This document shows, piece after piece, positions 20,494 to 30,795 of a stretch of 64,000 bases of DNA. The translations under genes were made by a program, and so were the position numbers. The stretch lies in assembly GCF_023898315.1 (NCBI RefSeq), contig NC_064619.1, positions 485,501,376-485,565,375 of the forward strand, given 5' to 3'. The stretch comes from Schistocerca nitens (taxonomy: Eukaryota > Arthropoda > Insecta > Orthoptera > Acrididae). Each line of letters begins with the position of its first letter. Positions within the stretch are counted from its first letter, which is position 1. The notes below the pieces were generated by a model, which was given only the letters and a program-made list of their open reading frames with translations, searched no databases and had not been told where the DNA came from.

Positions 20494-20879
20494 CTCATGT
20501 TCACCTCTTTTCTTTTCCCTTTCTATAATACTGTCTACAAATCCATTTTTCTTGTATAGCTCCTGTGTATATACATTCCATCTGTAAGCTTTCCCTTACT
20601 TGTTTAGTGTTCGTTTTCAAGGTGAGTTGTTGATATTCAAACAGCTGCTACTGTTTTCTCCAATGGGCTCTTCAATTGTGATATCGGGAGATGTAAAAGT
20701 ATTTTCGGAAGTAAGCCAAAACTGATTATGGGGTTGTTACTGTTTACAACGGTCGTTAGTAGTCCTGTGGATGCCGTCTGAAGCCCTATATCGACGTTCC
20801 CGGAAGAAATTTTTTTCTTTGTGATACTAACAACACCAGAAAACCGTACTGAGATGCAAAAAATCCTGCAGAGGATGAA

Positions 20880-21290
20880 CAGTTGGGGCGGTGCCCGGAA
20901 GCTAACCTATTGCGTAAACAAATGTAAAGTATTGTGCGTAAAAAGGTGAAGAGAGCCATTACAGGTTACAATATCACAGTCAACAGAAACATCACTAAAA
21001 TACCTAAGGAATAACTGTTCGAAGCGGTGTAAATACAGCTGTTAACGTAAAACTAGCTCAGGAGTAGTAGACACGGAGGATGCACGGTTTGTGCAGGGCC
21101 TGGCGGCTAACCCATAATATAAAGAAATATGACGTATTGGGTGGAAGAAGGTGAAGAGATTCATTACTGTCTCCGTACAATATATGTAATAAATCACAGT
21201 CAATAGAAACGTGTGTGAAATATACAGAAATAACTGCTGAAAGCGACGTAAATAGGTGTGATAACGTAAGACGAATGTAGGTGAAGCAGT
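20880..21290 (+). repeat. Tandem duplication inside the outer LINE relic
   Basis: 20890-21060 and 21100-21280 are diverged copies in direct order. Shared words are AAAAAGGTGAAGAGA/AGAAGGTGAAGAGAT, AATCACAGTCAA(C/T)AGAAAC and GTAAATA followed by GATAACGTAA-like sequence. The unit is about 200 bp. Confidence 0.65.
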
Positions 21291-21652
21291 CGTCATGAAT
21301 CTTTGAGAAACGTAATTGGTTCACTAAAGAAGTGGCTTACAAAACAGCTGGTGAGCGATTCCTAAGTACTGTTCGTCAATCCGGGACCCGCAGCAGGTTG
21401 GAGTAATAAAAGGAATAGACGAGATTCAATGAAGAGCGCAGAGTTTCATCGCAGAGCTTAGTAAGAACATGCTCATCGGTCTCCAGTGACAGCGCTGCGA
21501 ATCACGAAGAGGTATACTATTGAAGTTCTGAGAGCATACGTTCCAAGAAGGCTCGTAAACATGCTGCTTCTTCCCACGTAGGTCTCGCACAATGACCACG
21601 ACGAGCTTGCCAACAGTCGTTCTTTACAAGCATCAGTGCAATGGAACTGGTA

Positions 21653-22595
21653 AGACTGAATTCGTGATTTCCAGTCAGAGAGGTAGGTCATCGAGTAAAG
21701 CAGAATTGATATCTGGCATTCCCCAAGAAAGATTCATAGGATCTGCTGTTTATAATCTATATAAATCATTAGGAGACGAACTGAGCAGCCATCGTTGATC
21801 GTTTTCCGATGGTGCTGTCACTTATCTTCTAGTAAACTTACAGATATTTTAAAAAATAATTTAGACACGGTAACTGTAATGTGCAAAAAGTGCCATTTCA
21901 CTATAAATGATGCAAATTTGATGTCATGAACATGAGTACATCAGTTACATTTCTGTTACTAAAAGAATTACAAATCTAATGGTTGCCAATTCAATTAAAT
22001 ACCTAGGATTATTGTAAAGAACAACTTAAATTTTAACAGTAACATAGATAATGTAGTAGAAAAGGAAAATCAAAGACTGCGTTTTATTGGCAGAACACTT
22101 AGAAGGTGCAACAGGACAACTCAAGAGACCGTGTACACTATGCTTGTACGTCCTCCTCTACTGCACTGCAACGCAATATGGGATCCTTACCATGTAGGAT
22201 TGACGGAGGACGCCGAAAAAATTCAAACAAAGGCAGCTCGTTTTGTATTATCGAGGAAAGGGGAGAGAGTGTCACAAATATGGTACGCCACTTTGAGTAG
22301 CAATCATTAAAACAAAGGCGTTGTTCGTTGCTGGGAGATCAATCATCTCCATCGTTCCCCTCCGAATGAGAAAATACTTTGTTGACATCCACATTCATAG
22401 GTAGAAACGAACATTGTAATAGGAGAAGAGAAATCGTGGCTTGCACGGAAAGATATAAGTTATCGCTTTTCCTGCAAGCTATTGAAGAGTGGAACGGTTG
22501 AGAAATCGAGTGAAAGTTGTTCGATGAATCCTCTACCAGGGACTTAACTGTGAATTGCAGAGTAGTCTAATAGATGAAGATCTAGATATAAGAGG
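21653..22595 (+). pseudogene. Inner LINE reverse transcriptase relic
   Basis: Fragments match the 24.8-26.3 kb LINE: GGCAGAACACTTAGAAGGTG at about 22092 occurs also at 25788. The reading VLLAEHLEGATGQLKRP and nearby sequence are the same block out of frame, and AAACAAAGGCGTT at 22311 also recurs. It ends with an AGATGAAGATCTAGATATA tail like the (GTAGAT)-type tail of the other copy. It covers only the RT C-terminal half, with frames broken. Confidence 0.6.
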
Positions 22596-23118
22596 GGAAA
22601 TGATGATAGTACAAGAAATACCCTCCGCCACACACAAATGTAGACGTACACTGCCCTTGTCTCTGATGTCGGCAGATACTCCCCGTCCACACGATGAATT
22701 ACGCAGGGCAGTGTATGTGGTATCGGGAGAAGAAAATGTAGCTGCTAAAATTGTGAAGCCTATTCGTATTCTGAAGTACGACTCAGTTTTAATCTCTGAG
22801 GAAATTCCACTTGTCCCTGCGTTTCGGTGGCCCTTCACTTGATTTCTTTTCTAATCAGTGTGTTCATTATGTATAAAAGTTGTTTTAAAACTAAATACCG
22901 CAGTTTCTCTCACCTGAATTTCTGTGGGAGCTTACGAACAATGGTTTGTGAACCAAATCTGTCTAATAGCGTTACGCTTATTGAAGTACTTTGTAGACTG
23001 TTGTAATCATCACAGAAGGACGCAGTATCTGGTGACACCTCAGACGACATTATACTGCTCGACTACAGAAAAAGTGATGGGTACTCAAAAGGCTACGTAC
23101 TTGTGTTTCGTATATGCA

Positions 23119-23250
23119 GTAGTAGAGGAGGCAGGCGAAGGGAGAGAGAGAGAGAGACAGTGAGCAAGGGAAGGAGAGGGAAGAAGAGCTGCGAGAGGGA
23201 ATGAAGGAGGAGTTTAAAAGATGATGATAGAGACAGACAGTAGGAACTGC
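23119..23250 (+). repeat. Purine-rich tract with (GA)n
   Basis: About 130 bp of mostly A and G on the plus strand, with GAGAGAGAGAGAGA at its core near 23142-23157. Low-complexity DNA. Confidence 0.8.
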
Positions 23251-24443
23251 GATATTTTATTTTTGTAGCCCTCATCCAATTCCAGTACGCAGCGTCTACT
23301 TCAGGCAATGTCGGAGAGCACCCCATTGTTTCTCTTGTCTACGTTCAGAAGCAGACGTGAAAGGGGATTATGCTAATGAGAAGGCACATGTAAATGGAAA
23401 TCTAATTTGCCTGACGGAGATGAATATGAATGGGAATGCTTTATGGCCTATCGCTGAGAGAAAGAAAGACAAAAACGTGGACTATTTGTACCTTTACGCA
23501 CCTTTGTAAAATGTGCGTGCTCCTCATTGCAGCTTTCAACAGAAAACCCAAACGCAATCAACCACAATTACTGAAACGTGATGAGGATTATTACGGAGGA
23601 AAGGACTGAGTTGATTCGAAAGTAGCTATCCATTATACTACATAGCCCTTTCAGTTTTTAATATTGTTTATTTGTTTGCTGGTTTACCGCAGCCACATAA
23701 TGGTCCGACTCATTCATATTTCAAACCATATACGTTAAATACAGTAATACAGAGGCTCAAATCTTTACTCTGTAGGTAATGTAAATACGTAGGAACATCT
23801 TATCGACTATAATACAGAGTAGCACCTATGACCAGAAGGGAAAAAAGAGTACAAAAGGAAATGGAGAGTAAAAACCGAGCCAGTGAACTAAATGTGTGTG
23901 AGATTATGTGCTAAACTCGAAGTTTCTGATGAACAGGGGCACAGAAGTAATGTAGTGCCACCATTCCTTCAAGAGGTACTTCATTAGTGAAACTAGAATT
24001 GCTGGGAATCTTTCGGCCCCATAAAACAGAGTGGAGACTGGTGTTCCTCCCCTGCATGTGCTACTTTGCCAGCGTGCTTCACTTTCTGCTGTCCATGTGG
24101 TAGCTACAGAAGGCGTTCTCAGAGCCAATTCGTACAGCGGTTCGTCCTTTCAACCGCTGCAGTAATGTGAAATTGACAGAGGTGAAATAACTGACCGCCG
24201 GATAAAAGATCAACTGAAACGGTTACACAGAAAAAGGCGGTTGGATCTGATGAGCTACCTTCGATTGGACCTATGGGCATACCTACTCAATTCTATATAG
24301 AGTATAACACAGAGATGGTTGTTCTTCTAGCTGCAGTACACCGTAAATAGATGGAGAAGACAAGTGTTTATAGTGGTTGCAAAATGCGCAATACACTCAG
24401 CTTCTTCCCAAAGGGGCGCCGAAACATCACTGACGTCAAAAAC

Positions 24444-24479
<36 letters not shown>

Positions 24480-24508
24480 CGCGCGCGCGCGCGCGCGCTC
24501 ATGCGCGC
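24444..24508. repeat. (CA)n-(CG)n alternating tract
   Basis: 33 bp of AC repeat followed, after GAG, by about 22 bp of CG repeat and CTCATGCGCGC. Almost perfect purine-pyrimidine alternation over about 65 bp. Confidence 0.9.
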
Positions 24509-24595
24509 AAACACACAAACACAAATATAAATATAAGCTTCTGCACAAACCACAAACTTCAGCAGCTGGCCGTTCATAACTTAAGCAATAACAGA

Positions 24596-24816
24596 TGAAG
24601 TAAATATCGTGCGGTAGCGTTCTCGCTTCCCACGCCCGGGTTCCCGGGTTCGATTCCCGGCGGGGTTAGGGATTTTCTCTGCTTCGTGATGACTGGGTGT
24701 TGTGTGCTGTCCTTAGGTTAGTTAGGTTTAAGTAGTTCTAAGTTCTAGGGGACTGATGACCATCGATGTTAAGTCCCATAGTGCTCAGAGCCATTTGAAC
24801 CATTTGAAGTAAATAT
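24596..24816 (+). repeat. SINE with glycine-tRNA-like head, 12-bp target duplication
   Basis: TGAAGTAAATAT is duplicated at 24596-24607 and 24805-24816. The head (GCGGTAGCGTTCTCGCTTCC, B box GGTTCGATTCC) resembles a tRNA-Gly with CCC anticodon. The body and tail (TTAGGTTAGTTAGGTTTAAG to CTCAGAGCCATTTGAACC) are the same as in the main SINE family, so head and tail have been recombined. Confidence 0.92.
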
Positions 24817-24839
24817 TCCTGAATTCCAATCAAGAGCAA

Positions 24840-26300
24840 CTGCCAAGATGGGGAACATAGAAATAGATACCCCCGGTGTCACAAAGCAGCTTAAATCATT
24901 TAATAAAACAAGGCTTCCGGTCCAGATTGTATACCAATCAGGTTCCTCTCAGAGTATATTTAGCAATTATATACAACCACTCGCCCTAGAAAGATCCGTA
25001 CATAAGACTGGAAAATTGCTCAAGTCACACCAATACCGAAAAAGGGAAGAAGGAGTAATTCGTTGAACTACAGGCCCATCACTAACGTCGATTTGCAGTA
25101 GGGTTTTGGAATATATACTGTATTCGAACATTAAGACGTATCTCGAAGATAACTATTTAATGACACGTAGTAACCATATATCGTTCTTGTGATACACAAA
25201 TGTCTCTTTATACCCTTGAAATAATGAGTGCTATCGACAGGGGATGTCAAATTGATTCCATATTTTTAGTTTTCCGTTCCTCACAAGTGTGTTCTAACCA
25301 AACTGCGTGCTTATGGAATATTGCCTCTGTTGTGCCACTGGATTCATTATTTCCTGTCATAAAGGTCACAGTTCGTAGTAATAGACGGAAAGTCATCAAG
25401 TTAAACAGGAGTAATAACCCGCGTTCCCCAAGGATTCTTATACGCTCTGATCTACATTAACGACATAGGCCGTCTTAGATTTTTTGCAGATGATGCTGTC
25501 GTTTACCGTCTTGTGAAGTAATCCGCTGAGCAAAACAAATTGCAAAATGATTTAGATATCTGTATGGTGCGAAAAGTGGCAATTGACCCTGAATAAAGAA
25601 AAGTGTGAAGATATTCACAAGAGTACTAATAGAAATCCGCTAAATTTCTATTACAATGTAAGTCACACAAATCTGAAGACTGTAAATTCAACTAAATACT
25701 TAGGAATTACAATTACAAATACACTAAAGTGGAACGATCATATAGATAATGTTATGGGTAGAGCCAACCAAAGACTGTGATTCATTGGCAGAACACTTAG
25801 AAGGTGCAACAGGTCAACTAAAGAGACTGCTTACACCACGCTTGTTCACCCTGTTCTGGAGTATTGCTGTGCAGTGTGGGATCCGCATCAGATGGGACTG
25901 ACGGATGACACTGAAAAAGTAGAAAGAAGGGCTGCTCGTTTTATATGACCGTGAAGTAGGGGAAATAGTGCCACAGACATGATACGTGGAGTGACAATCA
26001 TTAAAACAAAGGCGTTTTTCATTGCGACGGGATCTTCTCTTGAAATTTCAATCACCAGTTTTCTCCTCCAACTGCGAATACATTCTGTTGGCACCCAACT
26101 ACATAGGGATAAATGATCATCACGATAAAATAAGAGAAATCAGGCCTTGCACAGAAAAATTTAAGTGCTCGTTTTTACCGCATACCGCTAGAGAGAGAGG
26201 AACGCTAGAGAGACTGCTTGAAGGTGGTTCATTGAACCTTCTGCCAGGAACTTTATCGTGAATAGCAGAGTAATCCGGTGGATGTAGATGTAGATGATCA
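24840..26300 (+). mobile_element. LINE (jockey/CR1-like) with an intact FADD motif, 5'-truncated
   Basis: Starting near 24840, the plus strand encodes, in shifting frames, the RT from the finger region to the C-terminus. It ends in a short repeated tail GGATGTAGATGTAGATGATC near 26278. It lacks the 5' half (ORF1 and endonuclease), which is usual for truncated LINE copies. It has inserted next to, or into, the Penelope fragment that begins at about 26305. Confidence 0.75.
24848..25980 (+). pseudogene. LINE reverse transcriptase relic
   Basis: The readable order is IEIDTPGVTKQLKSFNKTRL (finger region, usually G..K.L..L...KA.GPD), then a broken NYRPI-type stretch, then RLRFFADDAVVYRLVK near 25472 whose FADD (25483-25494) is the intact RT active site. 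The thumb follows as MTLNKEKCEDIH and STKYLGITITNTLKWNDHI, then FIGRTLRRCNRSTKET and VLEYCCAVWDPHQMG. At least four frame changes or stops make it inactive. A full protein would copy its own RNA at a nicked target. The clade call (jockey/CR1-like) is by overall pattern. Confidence 0.75.
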
Positions 26301-26304
26301 AGTC

Positions 26305-26880
26305 CGTCACCCATATAAAAGATCTGGTCTACATAAATTTCGTTGCCAAAACTGTCCTTCCTACCATACAGGGCATACTGGGAGAATTTTCGAGATTTTA
26401 TTCAAAGGACATTTAGATGCCATAAGCTTCAACAACCTACCAAAATATGCGTTTGCGTTTCATACAGCTCTCAACAGTCATTGATTGACAAGCACTGAAG
26501 ACCACATCCAGATGTTGCATCATGTGAGAAAGAAGCCTTGTGAATCTACCCTAAGACAAGACATAGAAATATATGTGCATAAAAGTAAATCTTTGCATTA
26601 TCTCCTCAATGAAGAGACACAGTAGCCCAATGGAGACTTTCTACAAAATTTCGCTCATCTAATTTTCACGTTGAAACATAAATCAACACTACCCACTCTT
26701 ACAACAAGCAGACCTTAATCCAGTATAAACACTACACTAAAATATATCAACAGATTAATACAATAGCAACAGATTAACACAGCTGTTAAAGTACCTAATT
26801 TAAACTTTCGAGAATGTTGATATTATTTCTGCTGTCTCAATATATAGTGTTCATTTTAACTGAAGACTTTGAAATATACC
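26305..26880 (+). pseudogene. Penelope-like C-terminal fragment (GIY-YIG)
   Basis: The frame from 26314 reads SGLHKFRCQNCPSYHTGHTG, then RIFEILFKGHLDAI. This is the GIY-YIG endonuclease start of a Penelope-like element (usual SGVYKL.C..C...YIGHTGRSF..RF.EH). GVY has become GLH and YIG has become HTG. A later piece in another frame, TLRQDIEIYVHKSKSLHYLL, is the conserved E.EIY.H tail. The reverse transcriptase is absent; the LINE at 24.8-26.3 kb ends immediately before. Confidence 0.7.
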
Positions 26881-27399
26881 GAAAACTACAAATCGGATAA
26901 AAAACGTTTTAACTACAGTTTGTTTGTCTTGAATGGGGACTTCCAATGATACCACACTCGACCCGCTTTTCCACCCTGTACGTGGGTGACGAGGGGGAAA
27001 CTTCAAAATCCTTAATGGGAACCCCGATTTCTTTATTGCAGATTACGATTCTACAGAAAAATCTACATATGTTTTCTCTGAAGCATTTTCTTTGTTTCGG
27101 CACAGATGGTGCTGTAACCGAAGGAATAGAAATGGGTACACAATCGTAATTTACGACATGCTACTCAATGGCCCTTGAATATCCAATGACACGTGGATCT
27201 CCATCTCCATGCAGCGAGGGTAGGACAGCACAGTATTTTGTAACTTCTAATTGGAAACCATTTCGCAACCCAATATTCCTCCGAGATATCCAACAGGGGA
27301 CTACTCGATGCGCCACTGTGGATGTCTCTCGTGGCGAACGCTGCTCAACTTTTGCAATTAGAGTAAGTGTTCAAACGTAGTACACCTAACTTCAGTATA
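26881..27399. other. Probable 3' flank of the second DD41D relic; nothing certain
   Basis: No domain. It includes CCACCCTGTACGTGGGTGACG, which recalls a Tc1/mariner end, but no partner end was found. Confidence 0.3.
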
Positions 27400-28345
27400 C
27401 TTAGTGATTCTCTTTTCAAATGACCCACACAGAACGGAATCATATCTGCAGTAATATCAGCACGGATGTTTCTGATGCGGTCGAATATGTCTTCATGGCC
27501 TGTTGGCACTTGCTGGTACACATTATCTTTTTAATATCTCCACAGAAAGAAATCTAGCGATGTCAATTACGACGACCTACTAGGAAAATTAATGGGGCCA
27601 CCTCTGCCGATTCACTGACCTGTGTAAATACAGTCTAATACCTTCCGTGCTTCAATTGCGTAATGCACTGGACAACCATCATTCGGTAACCACTTATGGC
27701 GAACGTCCAGTGCACCGTCCTGCAGTATTACCGGTAGTTCATGTTTCAAAAGCGCTCGATATTTGTGTCCATTCAACCTTTTGCCGACGAACTACGGATT
27801 AATGGGTTTGTTTCCCACGATGCCACACCATACGTTAGTCGATCAGGGACGTTGATGTTGAACTTGCCGTAACTTCCCTGGGGACTGTCTACCCATGAGC
27901 AATGCGTGCTATACCAGTAAACGCTACCATGATTTGTGAGTGTAGACTCTTTGGATAAATATATCACGGCATAAACACGTTGGAATCGTTTGCATCTGTT
28001 GACGTGACCATCCACAAAACATTACCTGGTTATGGTAATGAGCGCCATCACGTTCTTGATGTAATCACACGTGGCGATAGGTCTTGCGACAATACAATTT
28101 ACGGACGTAACGCAGCTGTGATGCACTGCTGCTAGTAAGACTATATCATTAGCTTCTCCAGTTACAGGTTTGCTTCGTTTCCTTTGCTCGTATCTACCCT
28201 GCCACCAGACATGAGTCGTTCACAGCCTTGTACAAGAACGAAAGAGAGCGAATTTTCTCTGGAAAACAACGGAACAAAAGGCCACAACAAACTCAGCAGC
28301 TCTCCTTCATTCTCCATAAATCAGGATCATTTCAATTTCTTCTTC
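27400..28345 (-). pseudogene. Second DD41D mariner transposase, heavily decayed
   Basis: On the minus strand the N-terminus keeps EEEIEMILIYGE, matching the DD41D element at 3.5-5.7 kb. Below it come ESTLTNHGSVYWYSTHC, NGHKYRALLKHELPVILQDG, then PNDGCPVHYAIEA with the second catalytic Asp, and LTSLDFFLW with the third. Counting codons between them gives 41, as in the other copy. The first catalytic block appears as SKESTLTNHG (usual TDE..F.N.G), so that Asp is lost. Several stops occur. It belongs to the same group but probably a different subfamily, and is much older. Confidence 0.75.
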
Positions 28346-28594
28346 TGTGGTAGAATATTCATCGTCCACTGGCATGTCGCTTCTCAAAATGATAGATACG
28401 TTTGAAGGCAATATTGTAATGTTTAGAGCCGCTATCTGCTCTACGACTGCACGATACGTGAGTTCCGGTCGCATTGCACTGTCTGTTATGGTATGTCGTA
28501 GTTCGCTACGCGGCCACGGTGGCGCACCGAGTAGTCTCCTCCTCGATATGTCGGAGGAATACAACGTCGAAAATGGGGTGTCCAATTATAAGTT
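28346..28594 (-). other. Leader of the DD41D relic, nothing recognised
   Basis: An open frame continues here but has no conserved motif. No inverted end was recognised before the LINE starts at about 28595. Confidence 0.3.
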
Positions 28595-28841
28595 ATGAAA
28601 TACTGGCCTTCTGTGCCAACCTCTTCATCTCAGAGTAACACTTACAACGTGCATACTCAATTATTTGCTGGATGTATTCTAATCTCTGTCTTCCTCTACA
28701 ATTTTTGTCCTCTACATCTCCCTCTAGTGCCATGGAAGTCATACCCTCATTTTTTAACAGATGTCCTATCATCCTGTCCCTTCTCCTTGTCAGTGTTTTC
28801 CACATATTCATTTCCGCTCCGATTCTGCGCAGAACCTCCAC
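28593..28841 (-). pseudogene. LINE C-terminal fragment
   Basis: An 82-codon frame has RRRDRMIGHLLKNEGMTSMA, then CRGRQRLEYIQQIIEYARCK and YSEMKRLAQ. This is the conserved C-terminal block of RTE-like LINEs (RR...IGH.LRH......EG...GK..RGR.R......I....G...Y..MK..A). It is the 3' end of the LINE relic above. Confidence 0.75.
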
Positions 28842-30520
28842 ATTCCTTACCTAATCAGTCCACTTAATTTTCAATATTGACTCGTAGCACCACATCTCAA
28901 TGCTTCGATTCTCTTCTGTTCTGGTTTTCCCACAGTCAATGTTTCACTACCTTACAATGCTATGCTCCAAACGTTTCTATGTTCTCAAAAGTTTCATCCT
29001 GAAATTAAGTTCTATGTTTGAAACTAGTAGACTTTTCTTGGCCAGGTATGCTCTTTTTGCCAGTGCTAGTCCGCTTCTTGTGTCCTCCTTACTCCATCCG
29101 TAATTGGTTACTTTGTGCCTAGGCAACAGAATTCTTTAACTTCATCTACTTTATGACCATCAATCCTGATGTTAAGTTTCTTGCTGTTCTCGTTTCTGCT
29201 ACTTCTCATTACTTTTGTCTTTCTTCGATTCCTTCTCAACCCATATTCGGTACTCGTTAGATTATCCATTCCATTCAGCGTATCATGTAATTGTTCTTGA
29301 CTTTTACTCAGGATAGCAATGCCATAAGCAAATCGTATAACTGTATCCTTTCATCTTGAATTTCAATTCCGTTCCTGAACCTTTCTTTTATTTCCATCAT
29401 TGCTTCGTCGATGTACCGATTAAACAATAGGTGAGATTTGGAGAGGGGTAGGGGGTGGGGGTGGGGGGGGGAAGACTACATCCTTGTCTTACACTCTTTT
29501 TAATCCGAGCGCTTCGTTCTTGGTCGTCTACTTTTATTGTTCCCTCTCGGCTCTTGTACATATAGTATATTACCCGCCTCTCCCTATAGCTTACCTTTAG
29601 TTTTCTCAGAATTTCGAACATCTTGCGCCATTTCACATTTTCGAACACTTTTTCCAGGTCGACAAATATATTGAACGCGTCTATATTTTTCTTTAGTCTT
29701 CCTTCCACTATCAACCGCAACGTCAGAATTGCCTTTCTGGTGCCCTTATCTTTTCTAAAGCCGAGGCAATGGTCATTTAGCACATCAATTTTCTTTTCCA
29801 TTCTTCTGTATATTACCCTTGTTAGAAGCTTGGATATTATGCCCTGTTAAGCTGATTGTGCGATAATTACCGCACCTGCCAGCTCTTGCAGTCTTCGGAG
29901 TTGTAAGGATGACATTTTTCCGAAAGTCAGATGGTATGTCGTCAGACTTATCCATTCTATACACCAATATGAATAGAAGTTTTGTTGCCAATCTCCCAAT
30001 GATTTTAGAAATTCTTATAAAATGTCATCGATTCATTCTGCCTTATTTGATCTTAAGTCCACCGAAGCTCTTTTAAATTCTGTTTCTATTACTGAATCTC
30101 CTACCTATTCTAAATCCATTCCTGTTTCTTCTACTACATCACACAAATCTTCCCCTTCATAGAGGCCTTCAATCTACTCTTTCCAGCTTTCCGCGCTCTC
30201 CTCTGCATTTAAGAGTGGAATTTCCATTGCACTCTTTATATGTCGCCGACGGTTCTTTTGACTTTCCTATATGCTGAGTCAGTCTTTCTGACAATCATTT
30301 ATTTGTCGATTTCTTCCCATTTCTTATGCAGCCGTTGGGTCTTAGCTTCCCTGCACTTCCTATTTATTTCATTCATTATCGACTTGTATGTCTGCGTTTC
30401 TGAATTTCCCTGAAAATTTTTGTTCTTCTTCCTTTCATAGATGGACTGAAATGATTTCTTCTGTTACTCGCTGTTCCAGACTGTTTTGTTCATGTAAAAT
30501 GTTTTAGATGTTTAAAAGTG
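28595..30520 (-). mobile_element. LINE relic (RTE-like), minus strand
   Basis: Continuous resemblance to one LINE runs from the region before the RT (about 30520) through finger, palm and thumb to the C-terminus at 28593. Stops and shifts are frequent. A G-rich expansion (about 33 bp, 29441-29473) lies in the palm region. The same family is seen on the plus strand at 60630-61170 and as a trace at 35020-35420. Confidence 0.75.
29397..29991 (-). pseudogene. LINE reverse transcriptase, finger and palm
   Basis: The first frame (29991-29785) has DIPSDFRKNVILTTPKTARA and CGNYRTISLTGHN, the classic IP..FK...I..IPKK...CENYR.ISL block. The second (29801-29397) has LGFRKDKGTRKAILTLRLIV, IFVDLEKVFENVKWRKMFEI and VRQGCSLPP, giving motif A (FVDLEKAFD, here FVDLEKVFE, so the key Asp is Glu) and motif B. 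Farther down, the YADD/FADD site reads FAYG near 29350. Two catalytic positions are lost, so it is inactive. Confidence 0.8.
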
Positions 30521-30795
30521 TACAACCATTTGTGTGTGATGATTAGTGTGTGTGAGACTCTGCACAAATGGACCATAAGGAAACTTAAAGTCAACGAAAT
30601 GTAGCAGACTGTCACACACCGACAACTTCACATACAAATGGCAAAACAAATACAAAAAACGCTCTTGAAATTGCAAATCATTTCCAGAAACGCGTCGTGC
30701 GAAAACTAAATTAAAGAAATTCGTGACTGGTAGCAGATGAGTTATTTATAAACAATTCTATTGTTTTGACAGTCGCAGACTTTCAGAACCATTTA
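30521..30795. other. Spacer, nothing recognised
   Basis: No domain or repeat found. It flanks Tc1-like copy B. Confidence 0.35.

Larger units (their letters stand above)
18870..20680 (-). mobile_element. LINE relic (RTE/CR1-like) interrupted by a SINE
   Basis: The whole stretch reads, on the minus strand, as a heavily decayed reverse transcriptase and 3' part of a LINE. Readable pieces are FHRALKDLKRIKVSGVNDI (20266-20493 frame, the RT finger region AL..LK..KASGVD.I), then near 19770 LRFIDEFVIL where the active-site FADD has become FIDE. A SINE at 19413-19614 splits it. The clade is uncertain. Confidence 0.7.
20820..22850 (+). mobile_element. Nested LINE relics
   Basis: The outer LINE 3' part runs from 20820 to about 21650 and resumes at about 22596 (TAGTACAAGAAATACCCTCC). 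Between them, about 21653-22595, lies a second LINE of the family seen at 24840-26300. Both are plus strand and full of stops. The outer one reads ILQRMNSWGGARKLTYCVNK, an RT thumb-like stretch. No catalytic FADD survives in either. Boundaries come from loss and return of family resemblance and are good only to about 20 bp. Confidence 0.55.
22851..24595. other. No gene seen; purine tract and CA/CG tract
   Basis: No domain in any frame. A purine-rich tract with GA repeats spans 23119-23250. A CA repeat running into a CG repeat spans 24444-24508. Confidence 0.45.

Noticed and set aside
24327-24579. Open frames rich in Cys-Val or Thr-His repeats around the CA/CG tract
   Set aside because: Simple translation of dinucleotide repeats.
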